64,000 nt of DNA from positions 310,001 to 374,000 of the forward strand of contig NC_057373.1 in the NCBI RefSeq assembly GCF_016906535.1, given 5' to 3'. This stretch comes from Rhizoctonia solani (Eukaryota > Basidiomycota > Agaricomycetes > Cantharellales > Ceratobasidiaceae). The notes beneath the pieces are model-generated. The model worked only from the letters and a program-made list of their open reading frames with translations, made no database searches and had not been told where the DNA came from. Positions 26,881 to 39,450 of this stretch are shown piece by piece (within the stretch, counting starts at the first letter, position 1; the number at the start of each line of letters is the position of its first letter). The translations under genes and the position numbers were made by a program.

Positions 26881-27523
26881 TAGAGCGCCGGTGATAAATA
26901 GTTTTGTAGTGACCATTTCAAAACCTCGGGGTAACTAGAAATATATTTTGCTCCGCTTGTCCATTGATTCAGCCTTTGATATTATGTGTTTACTGGCATG
27001 ATTTTTGAAGACAACGTTGAGCTATTTACGCGTTGCTTTTGCAAGTTATATGCGCAATTATCATGTTACTGGAGGTGTGCTTCAGCAGAGAAAATCTGTA
27101 GGCATAAATTCAATGGAGCATCTATTTCACCTATTACCGGGTCTCTGAAGCATAAATCCATATGGGCAACTTCGCATCTCTGTTTGGGCCTTTGATTAAA
27201 GTACTCCACACTGTAGCCACTTCATTTCAAGACTGGAATAGCTTGGCTTAAAACAGACCTAACCGGTACGGGAATCACTCGTTCTCCATATCATATATAG
27301 TTGAACTATCGATTTCGAAGAGCCTAAGTAGTCTAAAATTGAGACTACAAAGACGTATCATAGTATGCGTACCAATTCAAGAACACCGAAAGAAGTAATT
27401 ACAATAACTAAAACCCTTGCGCTGGGGCGATGAAACGTCGCGATTCTAACGACCAAGCTTCATGAGCTTAGTGAGCTTTAGTTATCACTAATACATTACC
27501 AAACCTGTGCCCCCCCCTGCCCT
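26881..27523. other. Intergenic
   Basis: No gene recognised between the inhibitor and the 3' end of the dead zinc-cluster gene. Confidence 0.55.
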
Positions 27524-29753
27524 TTACATCCCAACAACTCTCAAACAAGCAATCCTTAAATCGGACCAAACCACAGGCCTTTCCTCTGTGCGCGCCCAGA
27601 CGTCATTCAGCATCCTGACCAGATTGTTCATCATTGTTCCAGGTCTGATGCATTCTGCCACGCCCCATAAACGGGTGAGGAGAGTGGATCGATCGGTAGC
27701 AGATGATGCTGAAATGCCCAGCTATTGGTTTGGATTTAGTAGTGTAAGGGGGTTGAACGAATAGGAGAGATGAGAGGTAGATTGTAAGCTTACAATTATT
27801 ATTGGAACAATTAAGAATGAATCTGGGTTCCTGCAAGGGGCGATAGTCTCCAGGAGCCTCATAAACCTTTTCCGTACTCTTACAACCCGCGCATCAGATG
27901 AATCCGCCCCACACAAAGCCTAAAAAGCCATCGAGTTGGGTCACCGAGTTGGGTGCCAGATCAAACTGATCAAACGAGTTGACCCACCATGTAGAGATAA
28001 ACGTACGCCGCCAATCTCCAACTCTCCTGCATCATTGCCCTTCCTATCTTTAAGATTGGGTCTTCTCCTATCCCAGACGAAATCAGAGGCTTGCAGGCCA
28101 GAATCTCCTTCTCAATTTTCTGAATATTTTCCGGGTCAATACAGCTCCCGTGATCCTCCAATAAAACGTTCATCCTGGCCAAAATAATGACGAGTCGATC
28201 AGGCACCCCGTATAACCATCTCAACCCGGGTCCATCGGTTTGGTTCAGAAGTATCTCATCCTCTGGGGAAAGAAATTCTATGTCGTACCGGAAGAGCATT
28301 GGGCGGTGCGTTATTACACTTTGTAAGACATCCGAAGTGGCATAGAACTTGAGGTTAACTTGTGTGGCTATCAGTCTTGCGGGAAGGTTCACTAGCTCTT
28401 CGCTTGATTCAGGACAAAGACAACAAAAAATAGGAGCACATAGTGCCATGGTGTTCAGAACGCTTGCGAGTGAACCTACTTTGGTAATAATGGTAAGAAG
28501 CTGCCCCCTCGTTAGTAATCGATTCGAACTCCGGCGGGCGTTCGCGAACCTGATGACCACTGTCCATAGCTTTCAGTGCCTCTTCTTTGGTTAAAACATC
28601 GTGCTCCTGTGCTCTGATCACGCTGTCTAACAGCTGGTCGTGTAAGGGGGTGAAAAGTGCCAACTCGTAGTCCGTAGATTTGGAAATAGCCAACATAAAT
28701 TTAGCGACTAGGAAAATTCGTTGGCGAGCCTTCTCGCCCAACGAGTGACCACGAACGATAGCAAATCGTGCGAGTGAAATGCCTCTGACTGGCTCAAAGA
28801 CAAACCGGCCCATCCAGGACGTGACTACCGACGACAAGAAAACTTATAAGTTAAAAATAAGAATTCAATGAGGGCCAAGAGACTTACAAGCATGCGAAAT
28901 AAACGGCATCATATTACTCTCAATCTCCTGGTCTAGTGCCAGAGTATTAAGGAGGCTTAACTGAAGGTTTTTATTATCTGTGTCTTTGCCCAGGTCTGTT
29001 GGCCAATCAATCGGCGATTCTGCTTGGAAATCAAAATCGGAATTTTGGCTGTATCTTGTATTCGCATCCTGTCGCTCAGCGTCAGAATCATAGAGCGAGG
29101 TCGGACTGGAAGTTTCCGAGGTGCAAGGAATAGCTGGAGGACCATCAGCCAGGCTGAAAATCGCGTCGAATAAGCTTGCTTGGTATGTATTTAACGATCT
29201 ACCCGCGCGAATTTGAGAAGCGCTAGCACCGACGTCGGGTTCAATCAAAGGACTGGGTGTTTGGGTAATTGGACTAGGATCTCTCCGCGTGAGAGGAGCA
29301 GGTACGTGTTCGAATGAAGGGATGAACAATTGTTCATATTGGATGCGTAAGCGATCGGTATACTGGTGGAGAGTGGGAACACCTAGGGGGAAGTATGGAA
29401 AGTCGAGGTTGGACTCTGCACGATCGATCGCGGAATTGGCAGAACTGTGATCCAGGAATCGCATAGGAACCGAACGACTAACAGTACTAACGTCAACGCG
29501 GTGTATTGAACTGGCCTGTTGATTGTCCCTACTCCCATGCTTTGGCCTCGGCCCCCTCGAATTTGCGGGTGGATACCCTCCACATTCGATTCCCGCCTGG
29601 GCACAGCGTCAACAGCCAGACGGACTTCTCGTACGATCACATTTCTTGTTCCTTATGCGTCAAGTTTTGAGTTATCAATTGATATAGTCCTAAGTTTAGT
29701 TAATCAGACCTTGCTTCACAAGACACACAACCAGCGTTGCCCGTGTTTATCAT
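27524..29753 (-). pseudogene. Zn2Cys6 transcription factor paralogue, inactivated
   Basis: Five exons (high to low) match the paralogue at 33090-35346: 29710-29753, 28888-29651, 27988-28824, 27794-27919, 27524-27721. The zinc cluster reads CVSC-EARNKK-C, then PSGC, then an in-frame TGA at 29609-29611, directly before the fifth cysteine. The TGA could come from a CGA arginine codon by one C-to-T change. A second lesion lies near 28525: alignment with the paralogue shows one extra base between ...MDSGHQV and RLLTRGQLL. Splice sites are preserved. Both lesions would remove function of the DNA-binding protein or its regulatory domain. Recent death is suggested by the otherwise open frames. Confidence 0.82.
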
Positions 29754-31156
29754 GGGAAAGACGACATTGAACAGTTGGGCCTCGGCAAACAATGGAACCG
29801 AAGTAGGGCAGCTGGTTGACAAACCAACCGTGGTTGTCTGCAATAGATTCCTTTTCAGGAAGTTGATTATCATAGCAAGCAGTTGTCATGACCAGCGGCC
29901 ACTCTCGGACACTTTCTGCTACAATAAATGACCACATATATCGAGATCTCTACTTCGTACTGCTAGCGATTTCTCTGATATGAAATTTGCCGATCAATTC
30001 TTAGGTGGACTTGGAATTATGGAATTAAACCTAAATTAAGGTTTGTCCCGGTTTGTATCTGGCTATACATATAAGTAGGGAATATTGAATACGTGCCAAA
30101 AAGCGCTAAGACTTGTTGGTGTTAGTGCTCTGTGACTTCGACTCTACGCTGGTCCGAGATATTGACGCGAGCGCCAGAGGGCATGGGCCCATCAATCATT
30201 CATATCAGGCACTATGGATTCGGCCTCTGCGCTGTCATTTCTTAGGAATCTTAACATTGTTTGCTGTTCTAGCTATTGATACAAGTACAGGGCTAGTTGG
30301 ACCTAACTTGTCACATCATTTACGCCACATTTGTGATGGTGCTTTTACGTGTGCATGGCACTCACGTGTTTTTGTCTATCTCCCCTTCTTGTCTTTGCAT
30401 TTTCACCCTGAAAGCTCCCTTATATTGTATTTACCCGGCCCCTCTGTAAGTAATTGCATGAGAACCAGACTTTAACTGATATATAGGACTCAGTTCATAT
30501 TTCAGCTGTATGACTATAATAAACACCTTCATACAAACGGCAGGAGATACCAAAAAGCAACTCAATAGTGCGGTTCCTGAGATATGTGCTTTTTAAATTT
30601 GCTAGCGCGCGCCGGACGCACCCGAGTATAGATTTTTAGTATGATTGATTACACTGACGCAAATGCTAGGGGCAGCGATGACTGTTGGCTAATAAATAAA
30701 AAGTTACTCGTAATGCCCAACACGCATATATGAATACTCAAAAATGAATCCAGCCAGTGGTAGCCTAACTCCTAGGCGCTTATTGGCCGTTCACTCAATT
30801 ATAGCGCGGCGCATATATATCATGGTGAAGGTCGGGTGTAGCGTAATCAGGCGTGCATTTATGACATGTTTGATTTGTGTGGCTGATGTTAATCGTGTGT
30901 AGTATATGAGCATACATAGTATACGTGGGTCATATCTATTTAAAATACATCCCATGCGAATTGCACTATGACACAGGTGGCTGGCTCCTCAAACATGAAA
31001 TACAGTCATTCAGATTATTTAAATCCGTCAAATCCTCAAAATACGGTGGGAACCGTTTGGCTTTGCACTCGACGGTTGGCCATAGCGTGTGTAGGTACCT
31101 ATAGGTTGAAAATTGGAAAGATATCATTATCTCTGAGACTGCTTATGCTTACCTTG
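29754..31156. other. Gene-poor spacer
   Basis: No supported gene. A 120-codon plus-strand frame at 30113-30475 has no recognised features. The first bases should include the old promoter of the dead zinc-cluster gene. Confidence 0.5.
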
Positions 31157-32774
31157 CTATCTTAACCACATGTTTAGCCAAGGGATTCTGTCCTGTTGGT
31201 ATAGGTTCACCCAGATCTTCCTCCTCATCATAGAAATAAGATTCAAGATAGAATGGCTTGAGGGAATGGGGACTACGAAAGTTGGCTCCAGTTCTTCAAG
31301 ACGCTCTGCCGAGGAAGAGGCAATCGGGAGAGATAGTTGTTGAAGATTCGGCCATAGCGTAGCAATGAACCGTAGTTCATTGAACTCGAAATCGCTGGAA
31401 CACATCCATTGATTGAATTCGAGTGATTCTAACCCGGGGGCTGCATGGGCCAGTTGGGCCATTTCATAATTCAAGCCATTTGGCCGGGGCACCGATAGGT
31501 GAGTGAGCTTTAAGAAGGACAAATAGGTCATAGAGTGTGGGAGAAGGCCCCAGTTTAGAGGAATATGAGCAAGACATAATCGTTTCACTGGAGAGCGATA
31601 TTTAGCCAACAACCCCAGTAAATGAGCGAGTTGATTACGACGAACATCAGACCATATAATAGCGGGTTTGAGATTATATAATGCCCGAGCAAGAGGCCTC
31701 TGACTACAGATGTGAATAAGTGTATCGTAGACGATCTCTATCAAGTCCAGATATCGTAGTGCAGGAAAAGACTGTTCAGTCAATTCTGAGCCAAGTTTAT
31801 AACAGTAGACTTGCCAGTCACTATCCAGTTGTACATCACGGATAGATAACGATTCAAGGCAAGGCAGTTTGCTGAGCGCAACGAAAGTAGCAGGTTCCAA
31901 TATGTATGGTGTCGCCGAGAGCGACCGAAGACATTGAAATCGAGGAATCATCAAGTGGATTTTTTGTAGTGGTGCCCAGAACTTTGCAAGTACAGGAACC
32001 TTTTCGGCAAAATACCCTAATCGAGGATGTGTTAAGACTCCTTCGACCTTCAGTTTAATGTTCCCGGGCAAAAAACTCAAGGAGCTGAGCTTGAGGCATT
32101 TTTTGGACAATACCAGAAGTAAGTAGGTCGCCATATCTAATCCGACCCAAGCATGTGAGAAATATTTGGAGTCCGTATCCCATTCCACGTCAGGATATAC
32201 TTGAAAGCTTAAAAGTGACGATGACATGAATGCTACCGCCCAATGAAAGGCTTCCGAAGGAATTCTTTCTCCTCGAGTATCTCGAGAAAGAGCTATCCTC
32301 AAGTGCTCCAAGTTGGGTAAGAGATCAACCTCTTGTGCGACTAAAGAGGAGAGAAAGCCATTCCAGTTCTCGTATCTGTTGACTAACATTGTTAGGGGGA
32401 TGTCGAGGCGTGTGATGTAAGGAGAGTAAACTCCTAGCCTCGACAAATCAAGAGATCTAGGAAGATACATCGTCTTGATGCCAATAGTTATATCAGGGGC
32501 ATTGTTCGGTAAAATATATAGAAACACTAACGCGATATGGTGCAAATGGCTCATTCACATAGGTCTCAATACGACTTTCTGGAATCATTCCGATGAGAAC
32601 TTCTACAGCGTCCGTATGTGTCCACACAAACGGGCGAATGTCCATAGATAGCTGACGGCAGACACACAGTAATCTGGCGTTGTCATGTCTCGAAACAAGA
32701 TCACATATGAGTTTAGCGAGCTCCGGAATTCCAAAGACATGTAACGAAGAGTTGTACGGGGCGAGCGAGTTCAT
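31157..32774 (-). CDS. F-box protein with leucine-rich-type repeats
   Basis: Two exons (32532-32774 and 31157-32473) give 519 residues; the intron 32474-32531 has GTTAGT...CAAG and keeps frame. The N terminus (FGIPELAKLICDLVSRHDNARLLCVCRQL) is an F-box of the fungal type, which binds Skp1 in an SCF ubiquitin ligase. The remainder shows repeated leucine patterns (LPNLEHLRIAL, LPCLESLSIRDV, FPALRYLDLIEI, APGLESLEF, WPNLQQLSLP) that form an irregular LRR-like solenoid for substrate binding. The substrate is unknown. It sits between two zinc-cluster paralogues, all on the minus strand. Frame is intact. Confidence 0.82.
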
Positions 32775-33089
32775 GGTGATGATGCGAGAAAGAAACTTGA
32801 CTGTAGGCTGAGAAACATTCTATGATGTATACATAATCAAGGGACAAATGCTCCAAGCTTCTGAGCGTTGATGATTCGTATTTGTCACCCGATTGGGTTT
32901 CAGTCTTTGCTTATGAACTACTACGTTGTGCTGTATGCATTTATGCACACTGGCTCACGCCTCATTGTTTCCCATAACTATAGCACCGCAGGCTTAGCAT
33001 CGGCACGCACATCAATCATATGGCAGACCGATAATAGACAAAAAAAAATACTGTCAGAATTCCGCGCGGTAAATCCACTTTGATCCTCA
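32775..33089. other. Intergenic
   Basis: Promoter side of the F-box gene and 3' side of the zinc-cluster gene. Nothing else is seen. Confidence 0.6.
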
Positions 33090-35346
33090 CTACAGTCCAA
33101 CAATCCTCAAACACGCGATTCTGAGGTCGGACCAGACAGTCGGTCGCTCTGTTGTACGTGCCCATATATCATCCAACATTCTAACCACATCGTTCCCCAT
33201 TGTGCCTGACTTGTTGCACTCGGAAACCCCCCATAAACGGGTGAGATAAACGGACTGATCTGCTGGTGAGCAAGCGGCGACGCCTAACTATTGAGAGAAA
33301 TGTGAATGGAGGATGAGGACGAGGTGGTTGTTGACTTACGATCATCATAGGAAGAAGTAAAAATGAGTCTGGGATCCTGCGAGGCTTCACAGTTTGCAGA
33401 ATTTTCATAAATTGCTTTTGGACTCGGATGACTCGAGTATCCGATGAGTCTTTTCCGCATAGACCCTGGCAGTACCGAATTAAGTTATAAAAGACGCCAA
33501 ACGAGTTCGTTCACCCACCATATAGAGATATACGTACCCTGCCAGCCTCCAGCTTTCCTGAACCGCCATTCTCCCGATTGCTAGAGCTGTTTCCTCTCCC
33601 GTACTCTTCCAAGCAACAGACTTGCAGGCTTGAATCTCCTTCTCAAGTTCTTGCACCGTCTTTGAATCAATGCAGTTTCCGTGATCCTCCAAAAGAGTGT
33701 TCATCTTGCCCAAAACGAATACCAATCGATCGGGCACGCCAATCAACCATCTCAGCCCCGGCCCATCCACTACATCGAGAAGCTCGCTATCTTCTGGAGA
33801 GAGGAACTCCAAGTCGTACCGAAAGAACATCGGCCTACACGTTAGAATGCTTTGCAAGACATCAAACGTCGCATAGAACTTGAGGTTCATCTCGATGGAC
33901 GTGAGTCTCCGGGGGAGGTTCACGAACGTGGTGCTCGGTTCCGGACAGGCGCGTCGGAAGATGGGAGCATATAGCTCTAACAATTTCAGAACGTTTGCAA
34001 AGGAGCTAACTTTGCCTGTTATAGAAACAATCTGTTTCGTTGTCAGTAATCGCCTCAACATTTGGGCAGCGGGGCCGACCTCATGACAAGATTCCATGGC
34101 TTCCATGGCCGCCTCTCGTGTGAGCTCGCTTTGAGCCCGAGCCTCGATGACGCCATTCACTAATTGGGTGTACAGGCTCATGAAATACGTTGTGAGTTCG
34201 TAATTCGTGGATTTAGAGATCGGCAAGACTGTGTTGGCCATCAAAAACATTCGTTGAAGAGCTTTTTCTCCGAATTGGCCACGGGCAATCGTCTCTTGGG
34301 CGAGCAAGATGACTCGGCTAGGTTCAAAGAGGAACCGACTCATCCATGCGGTGACTACAATGTGAACACAGATTAGGGGTTCTGAGTATAAGAAGGGATG
34401 GAATGGAAGCAGACATACAAGAATGCCGACAAACGGTATGGCATTACTATCAACTTTGCGGTCCAACGTTAGATCGCGAAGTATTCTCGCGAGAATGATT
34501 TCAGATTGGCCGCAGGTACTATCATCAACATCTGTCGGTTTGTAATCGACCAGCTCTATTTTTGAACACGAGTCGGAACCTTGCTGTCCATCTCCTGTTC
34601 CCCTACTCAGCTCAGTATTCTCCGAAGTATACGGAAGAGCCGATGGATCGTCTGCAAGGCTAAATAACGATTCGAATAGGTATGCCTGGCCGGGGGTCAT
34701 TGGACCACTGGGACGTGGGCGAGGAACAGCCACACGGACTTGGCTGTCGATCCGGGGTAATTCCCCCACATCCGCAGTATCCAAAGTCACGTTTTGTCGA
34801 ACTGGGGGAGCAGGAATGCCAGCATGGGGGGTGTAATTTTGCTGACTCAAGGGCGACAAAGACTGGTTATGAACGACAGCAGTACGTGGCTGGAGACGAG
34901 CATTATGTCGAGACACAGGAGTTTCGTAGGACCAGTTTGGGACGTCAACGTGTTGTTCCGGGTTGTTTGCGGGCCAGCCACTGTCATTTCTCCGGAATAT
35001 AGGAACATTGTCGGGGATTTGAGGACGGACAGAGGTGGTAATCAGACTCGAACCGGTACGATCAAGATAACGAGTTGGGTTGTGGTCTCCAGCATAATCT
35101 TCGGGCTTCGCGACTGAGCCGAACGCTCCCCAATTATCAGTAGTAGTCAAGCACCATCCGCACTCTACTCCATCTCGGGCACAACGTTGACACCCAGCCG
35201 GACCTGTCGCTTGATCACATTTCTTATTTCTGTACAAGGATAGTGAGAAATATAAATTGTCTTGTCACAAACTTGGAATTTAAACCAAATTAATCTGACC
35301 TGGCTCTGCAAGTCACACAACCAACGCTACCAACATTCGATGACAT
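33090..35346 (-). CDS. Zn2Cys6 fungal transcription factor
   Basis: Nuclear DNA-binding regulator. Exons (high to low): 35300-35346, 33519-35229, 33340-33465, 33090-33287, giving 693 residues. The binuclear zinc cluster has all six cysteines: C10, C13, C20, C29, C32 and C39 (CVTCRARNKKC ... GCQRCARDGVEC). A Ser/Pro-rich linker follows, then a long helical regulatory region with LTSIEMNLKFYATFDVLQ and LEFLSPEDSELLDVVDGPGLRWLIGVPDRL, shared with the dead paralogue at 27524-29753. In the paralogue an intron interrupts the codon after PFISHA; here the corresponding stretch (about 34364-34428, GTATGT...TGTAG) reads open, and one base appears to be missing before it, so full splicing would break the frame while retention keeps it. 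Target genes are unknown. Confidence 0.85.
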
Positions 35347-35792
35347 GGGAAAGCCAACATTGACAGCATCATCCGAGCGCACACGGAGCCGAAGTGGAGG
35401 CAAAAATCCAAGGCAACGCAGATCTGGAGCTCGCGATCGTGGTGGATCACCGCCACCAAGCTATGAATTTGCAACGATACTGGCCAGCGATACGGGCTAG
35501 ATAGATTCACCACAGAGGAATGTGGACGTCGGGTTTCAAGTGATTGAGGAAACACCAACAGCTCAAGACAGAGATCCGGTCTTCTCGATGGGGTAAAATC
35601 ACCACTACTCGCCACTCTCGGAACAAGCTCATCAACAGACCAGTTGAACTGCAGAAAAGACACTTCATTGATACAAAACATTGATAATATAGGGAGACCT
35701 CGATGCAAAGAAAGAAAAAAAGCAATTGAAATAGCAATATCCAGTGAGAGCAAAACGACAAGGACAAAAAGAACGTGGGAGGGCTGACGAGT
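35347..35792. other. Intergenic
   Basis: Holds the presumed promoter of the zinc-cluster gene and the 3' flank of the ubiquitin-domain gene. No further gene supported. Confidence 0.6.
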
Positions 35793-37459
35793 TTACTCGA
35801 CATGCTCCTCGATACCCTCCAACACCCGCTCAACATACGATCGTCGCCATCCACCAGGGCGCAAAGCAGCAATCCGCTTCTCACCCAACATTCCTGCAAC
35901 TTGCTGACCTTCCTCGTTTTCGACGCGGACAGCATTCGCACGTTCTCCATAGACAACCCGTACCCGGCCTTCCCTGAGTCTCAGGGCTTCTCGTCTCCGC
36001 GACCAAGCAGCAGGAACGAGTGTGGTGCCCAACAGGAGAACAAACGACCGGATACGAACAGACCATTCATGCACAGGAGTTTCGTTCTCTGCAACCGGAC
36101 GCAGCTCGCGTTCGGGTACGTCCAAGTCGAGTTGAGCTGCTTCGGAATCGATGCCGCTTAAAGTCGCACGGTCAAAGATAGACTGGAGGTTCATCGACAG
36201 AAGGTTATTGGTTCGGCCATTCGGGTTAGGCAATGGGCCTTGTGCGGGTCGAGGATTGGGATCATTGGGATCAGGGTTGCGGTTGGGGATATCAGGCAAC
36301 GCCTCATTCGCGCGGTTGATAATCAATCGAGCCTCGTACAGCACAACAGCGATGATAACGGCCAACCACAACGGCTCTCTAGCTTGTGGGAAAAATACGA
36401 TAAATAGAGATGCGCGGAGGAGTGTAAATGAAAGCGGGACCAGCGTGCGAAGCGCAACAATCAACCGACGAACACGCTGAAGGGTTGCTCGAGTCGATTG
36501 ACGAGGGGGAGGAACAACAGGTTGAAATGTATAAGGAAGGGGCGAGTGTACTGGAGGTGGGGGTGTTAGGTCGTCGAGATAAGGAATGAGAGCAAGTGTG
36601 GAGGTAAGGACTCGAATTGCATGTTGCTGTGTGGGGGTGGGTGATGCATCAGGATTAAGAAGAGAAAGGTAGGGTCGGCCACTACCAGTCGGAGTTAGTG
36701 AGATATAACGTCATAAGACAAAGGCTACTTACTCAATAGTGACGAAAGTATATTCGAGACCGGATTCGTCGGGATGATGTGGGGGATAGGAGGTAAGCAG
36801 TATGGGAGGGAGCGTTTGCCCGGCAGCTACCAGTGCCATAAATGCCCAATGAGTAGCGCTCGCTTGATCGATTCCACCAGGAGATGACCAGGGTTCCATA
36901 GGCTGCCCAGCCATAACCCGTAGCGCATTTGTATGGTGGAACATAACAAAATCCTTTGCTACACTGGCTGGGCTTGGTAGGTGGGTAGGAGTGTGTTGGT
37001 TAAGCGATGATAGTAAAGGGGTGGGAATCGGATTTCCGATAGGGTGCGCCGGGTGTGATGAGGGAGCCGCAGGGGTAGTGGATGCTGCAGATACATGCGA
37101 TATTTCGTCGTTTTTCGGTGGGGTGGACCAGGCCGAAGGATGCACTGCCAGATGCACGGTATGGGTATCGTGGCCAGGCTATTGCGAGCGCTAATTAGAC
37201 TTGGTATTGCTGCCCAACTAGGAAATCGACTTGCCTTCCAGATATCACCCACTACTTCTTCGTCTACCACTATGCGCCCTTTCCATATGATCCTCTGTCC
37301 ATTCGGTTTCGGTTGCCCTGGACACTGCTCCGCAATCACCGTCTTCAAATCCGCAACACGGGCTCCAGCCGGTACTGCTAGTGTCAATGGAGCTCCAGTA
37401 TACGTGTTGAGCACACTAATATGGGATAGTAGCCCGTCGTCTCGCTGCGTCGATGACAT
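35793..37459 (-). CDS. Ubiquitin-like domain membrane protein (HERP-like)
   Basis: Three exons (37235-37459, 36733-37178, 35793-36681) give 519 residues. The N terminus is a ubiquitin-like fold: HISVLNTYTGAPLTLAVP, VADLKTVIAEQCPG, QRIIWKGRIV, then THTVHLAVHP. A Pro/Ser/Thr-rich linker leads to two adjacent hydrophobic segments (about residues 296-335; LVPLSFTLLRASLFIVFF and LWLAVIIAVVLYEA). This plan is that of HERPUD and related ER proteins linked to ER-associated degradation; that role is inferred. Intron 37179-37234 is of GC-AG type (AAG|GCAAGT...AATAG). An alternative in-frame start at 37546 would add 29 residues; 37459 is preferred because the domain begins soon after it. Confidence 0.8.
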
Positions 37460-37613
37460 CGTCGTTGGTGGTGGTGTGTGGGGTGTGGTGATCACAGCCC
37501 ATTCAGGCCCTCTATTAAACGTGGCGGACGACACAAACATATACAAATAGACACGTTGTCGTATTATGCATCACTACTCCCACCACTCGTCATACGGAAC
37601 AATATTATCAATT

Positions 37614-39125
37614 CTACCGACGTTTGTATTCGCATGCTTTAAGCAGTCCTTCGGAATTTTTCTGAATATTATTCCACGATGTCTGGATACTGCCTTTGCG
37701 TTCGACCTTTCGAAACTCGAACAAGAGGAAATGCGTGCTTGGCGCACTCTGCGCTCACTTTAGCATATAAACAATGCTATTGACAACAGAAATCTCACCT
37801 GTTCAACCAACTCGAATCCAAGTTCTGATAGCACCTTGGTAAATTCCTTCGAATCTCGGAACCTACTTGTTACCTCTGCAACCACGAACCGACCTCTGCC
37901 CGAAAAAATCAAAATCATCCGATGCAGACGCGTCAACTTTGCTCACCCAATGCGCAGCACCCTCCATGCTTCCCTCGCACACCCTATCCAATTTGTGCTC
38001 ATCAAACTCAGACTGCATACACACGCATCTGCTATAGCCCCCTCGCATTGAGAGTTCTCGCTCCCTGGGAGAGGTATGCGCGTGCATATGTCCGCTGCAA
38101 CGACCCATTTGTTGTCGCTGGCCAAGTCAAAGGAAAGAACATTTAAGCCTTGTGGGACGAGTGTTTTAGCGAGTTGGGCGTCGCCGCAACCTAGGTCAAC
38201 GATGATGCTCCGTGGGGAAAGTGTAGACAAGGAAGTAGAAATGAGATCGACAGGGTTAGAAGGCCATGATTTGGTTTGGTGCCTGAATCCAATGTGGTAC
38301 TATACGAGAATTAAGAAGTAATTCCGCTTTAAATAATTGTTGACTTGCCTCGCTGTATGTCTCGGGCTCTTTGCGCATCATATCTACCGCTTCTTGGCTG
38401 GATGACTTGTACAACTTTTCGTTGATGATCCTAGACATTTCTTTACATTTGCGATATAGGAGACAACTTGAAGAATACATACCTAAATTTAGAACCCTGC
38501 AAATTCTCTTTGACCAATTTCTGCAGTTCGCTCAGTTTTCCATGCACTTGTTCTTCAGCAGCAGGCACATTCGTGTTTTTGATATGTTCGTTACTAGCCT
38601 TTGGCTCCGCTTGTGTATGTCCTTGTTTTTCTTTTGTTTCTTCGATTTGACTGCCGAGTCACTCTCCTCAGCCTTCCGTTTCGCACCAGCAGTAGCATTG
38701 TCCTCTGACCCTTCTGGCACTTCCTTCTCCTTTCGTTTTTGCTTTTTCGCCTTAGGACTCTTTGCTATCACCTCTGGTATTGGAGGAACCGGGATCGCCG
38801 TGCCCTTTAATTCCTTCTCCTTCAATTTGCCCTTCTGTCCTCTCCTTTTCGTTTCTCTTCGCCTTCTCCTTTCTTTCCCCTTCGCCTTCTCCTTCCCATT
38901 GCCTTTCGTGCCCCCACCGCTAATATCCGACATCTTTTTCAATAATTTATCTAGGTCGATATTCGTCCCTTCTCCATTTCCTTCAATGCCTGCGCTGGGC
39001 TTCGTAGTCGAGTCCCGTCGATTGTTGTTCTTCTTTCCAATTTTAGGCTTCAAAGATGGAGCAGAGTTGTGAACGAGAGCCTCATTACTGGACTTGGTGT
39101 CCCAGCTTGATTCGAAGAGAGCCAT
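37614..39125 (-). CDS. RRP8: rRNA-processing methyltransferase RRP8, with an apparent frame break
   Basis: Nucleolar SAM-dependent enzyme that methylates an adenine (m1A) of large-subunit rRNA. Exons (high to low): 38483-39125, 38349-38430, 37947-38299, 37799-37895, 37614-37748. Motifs: INEKLYKSSSQEAVDMM, YHIGFRHQTKSWP, motif I IIVDLGCGDAQLA, then AREAWRVLRIGGRFVVAEV and FLLFEFRK, all typical of RRP8. The first exon encodes a Lys-rich nucleolar-type N terminus. The intron 38300-38348 is of GC-AG type (GAG|GCAAGT). Within exon 1 the frame used upstream (...SAVKSKKQKKNK) and that needed downstream (...KLSELQKLVKENLQG) differ by one base; the switch lies in an A-rich stretch near 38610-38645. 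It may be an assembly error at homopolymers or a true mutation; total exon length is off by one base from a multiple of three. Confidence 0.82.
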
Positions 39126-39450
39126 AGCGAGCACGAGAGAGCGAGGTGAATAATATCAAAGAAATAACAAGACGTGATCTCCAGTCGGTTCACAAGTTTT
39201 GATAGGTTTATATTGAGCACTAGTTTCTGTTCAAGAGGCTTTGCAGTGGGAATCACTTTGTGTGTCTCTCGGTGGGTGGGCGTAAATGGTAGTTGATAAT
39301 TTTGAGTGCATTGTGGGGGTTCCAGTGATTTTGGCGCTTATTTTTGGCTCTTATTTCAAAATGCAGTACACAAATAATATTGATCAAGGAATTGGCCAAC
39401 TGACCGGACCCTCACAGTGCCGCAGCGTCACGGATCCGACAACTGGTTTC

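Noticed and set aside
30113..30475. 120-codon plus-strand frame in the spacer
   Set aside because: No recognised domain, no exon context and hydrophobic, low-information composition; chance frame is more likely.
39361..39450. Upstream start for F-box copy 1
   Set aside because: The two sister copies begin at the position equivalent to 39451 and have no counterpart of the extra 30 residues.
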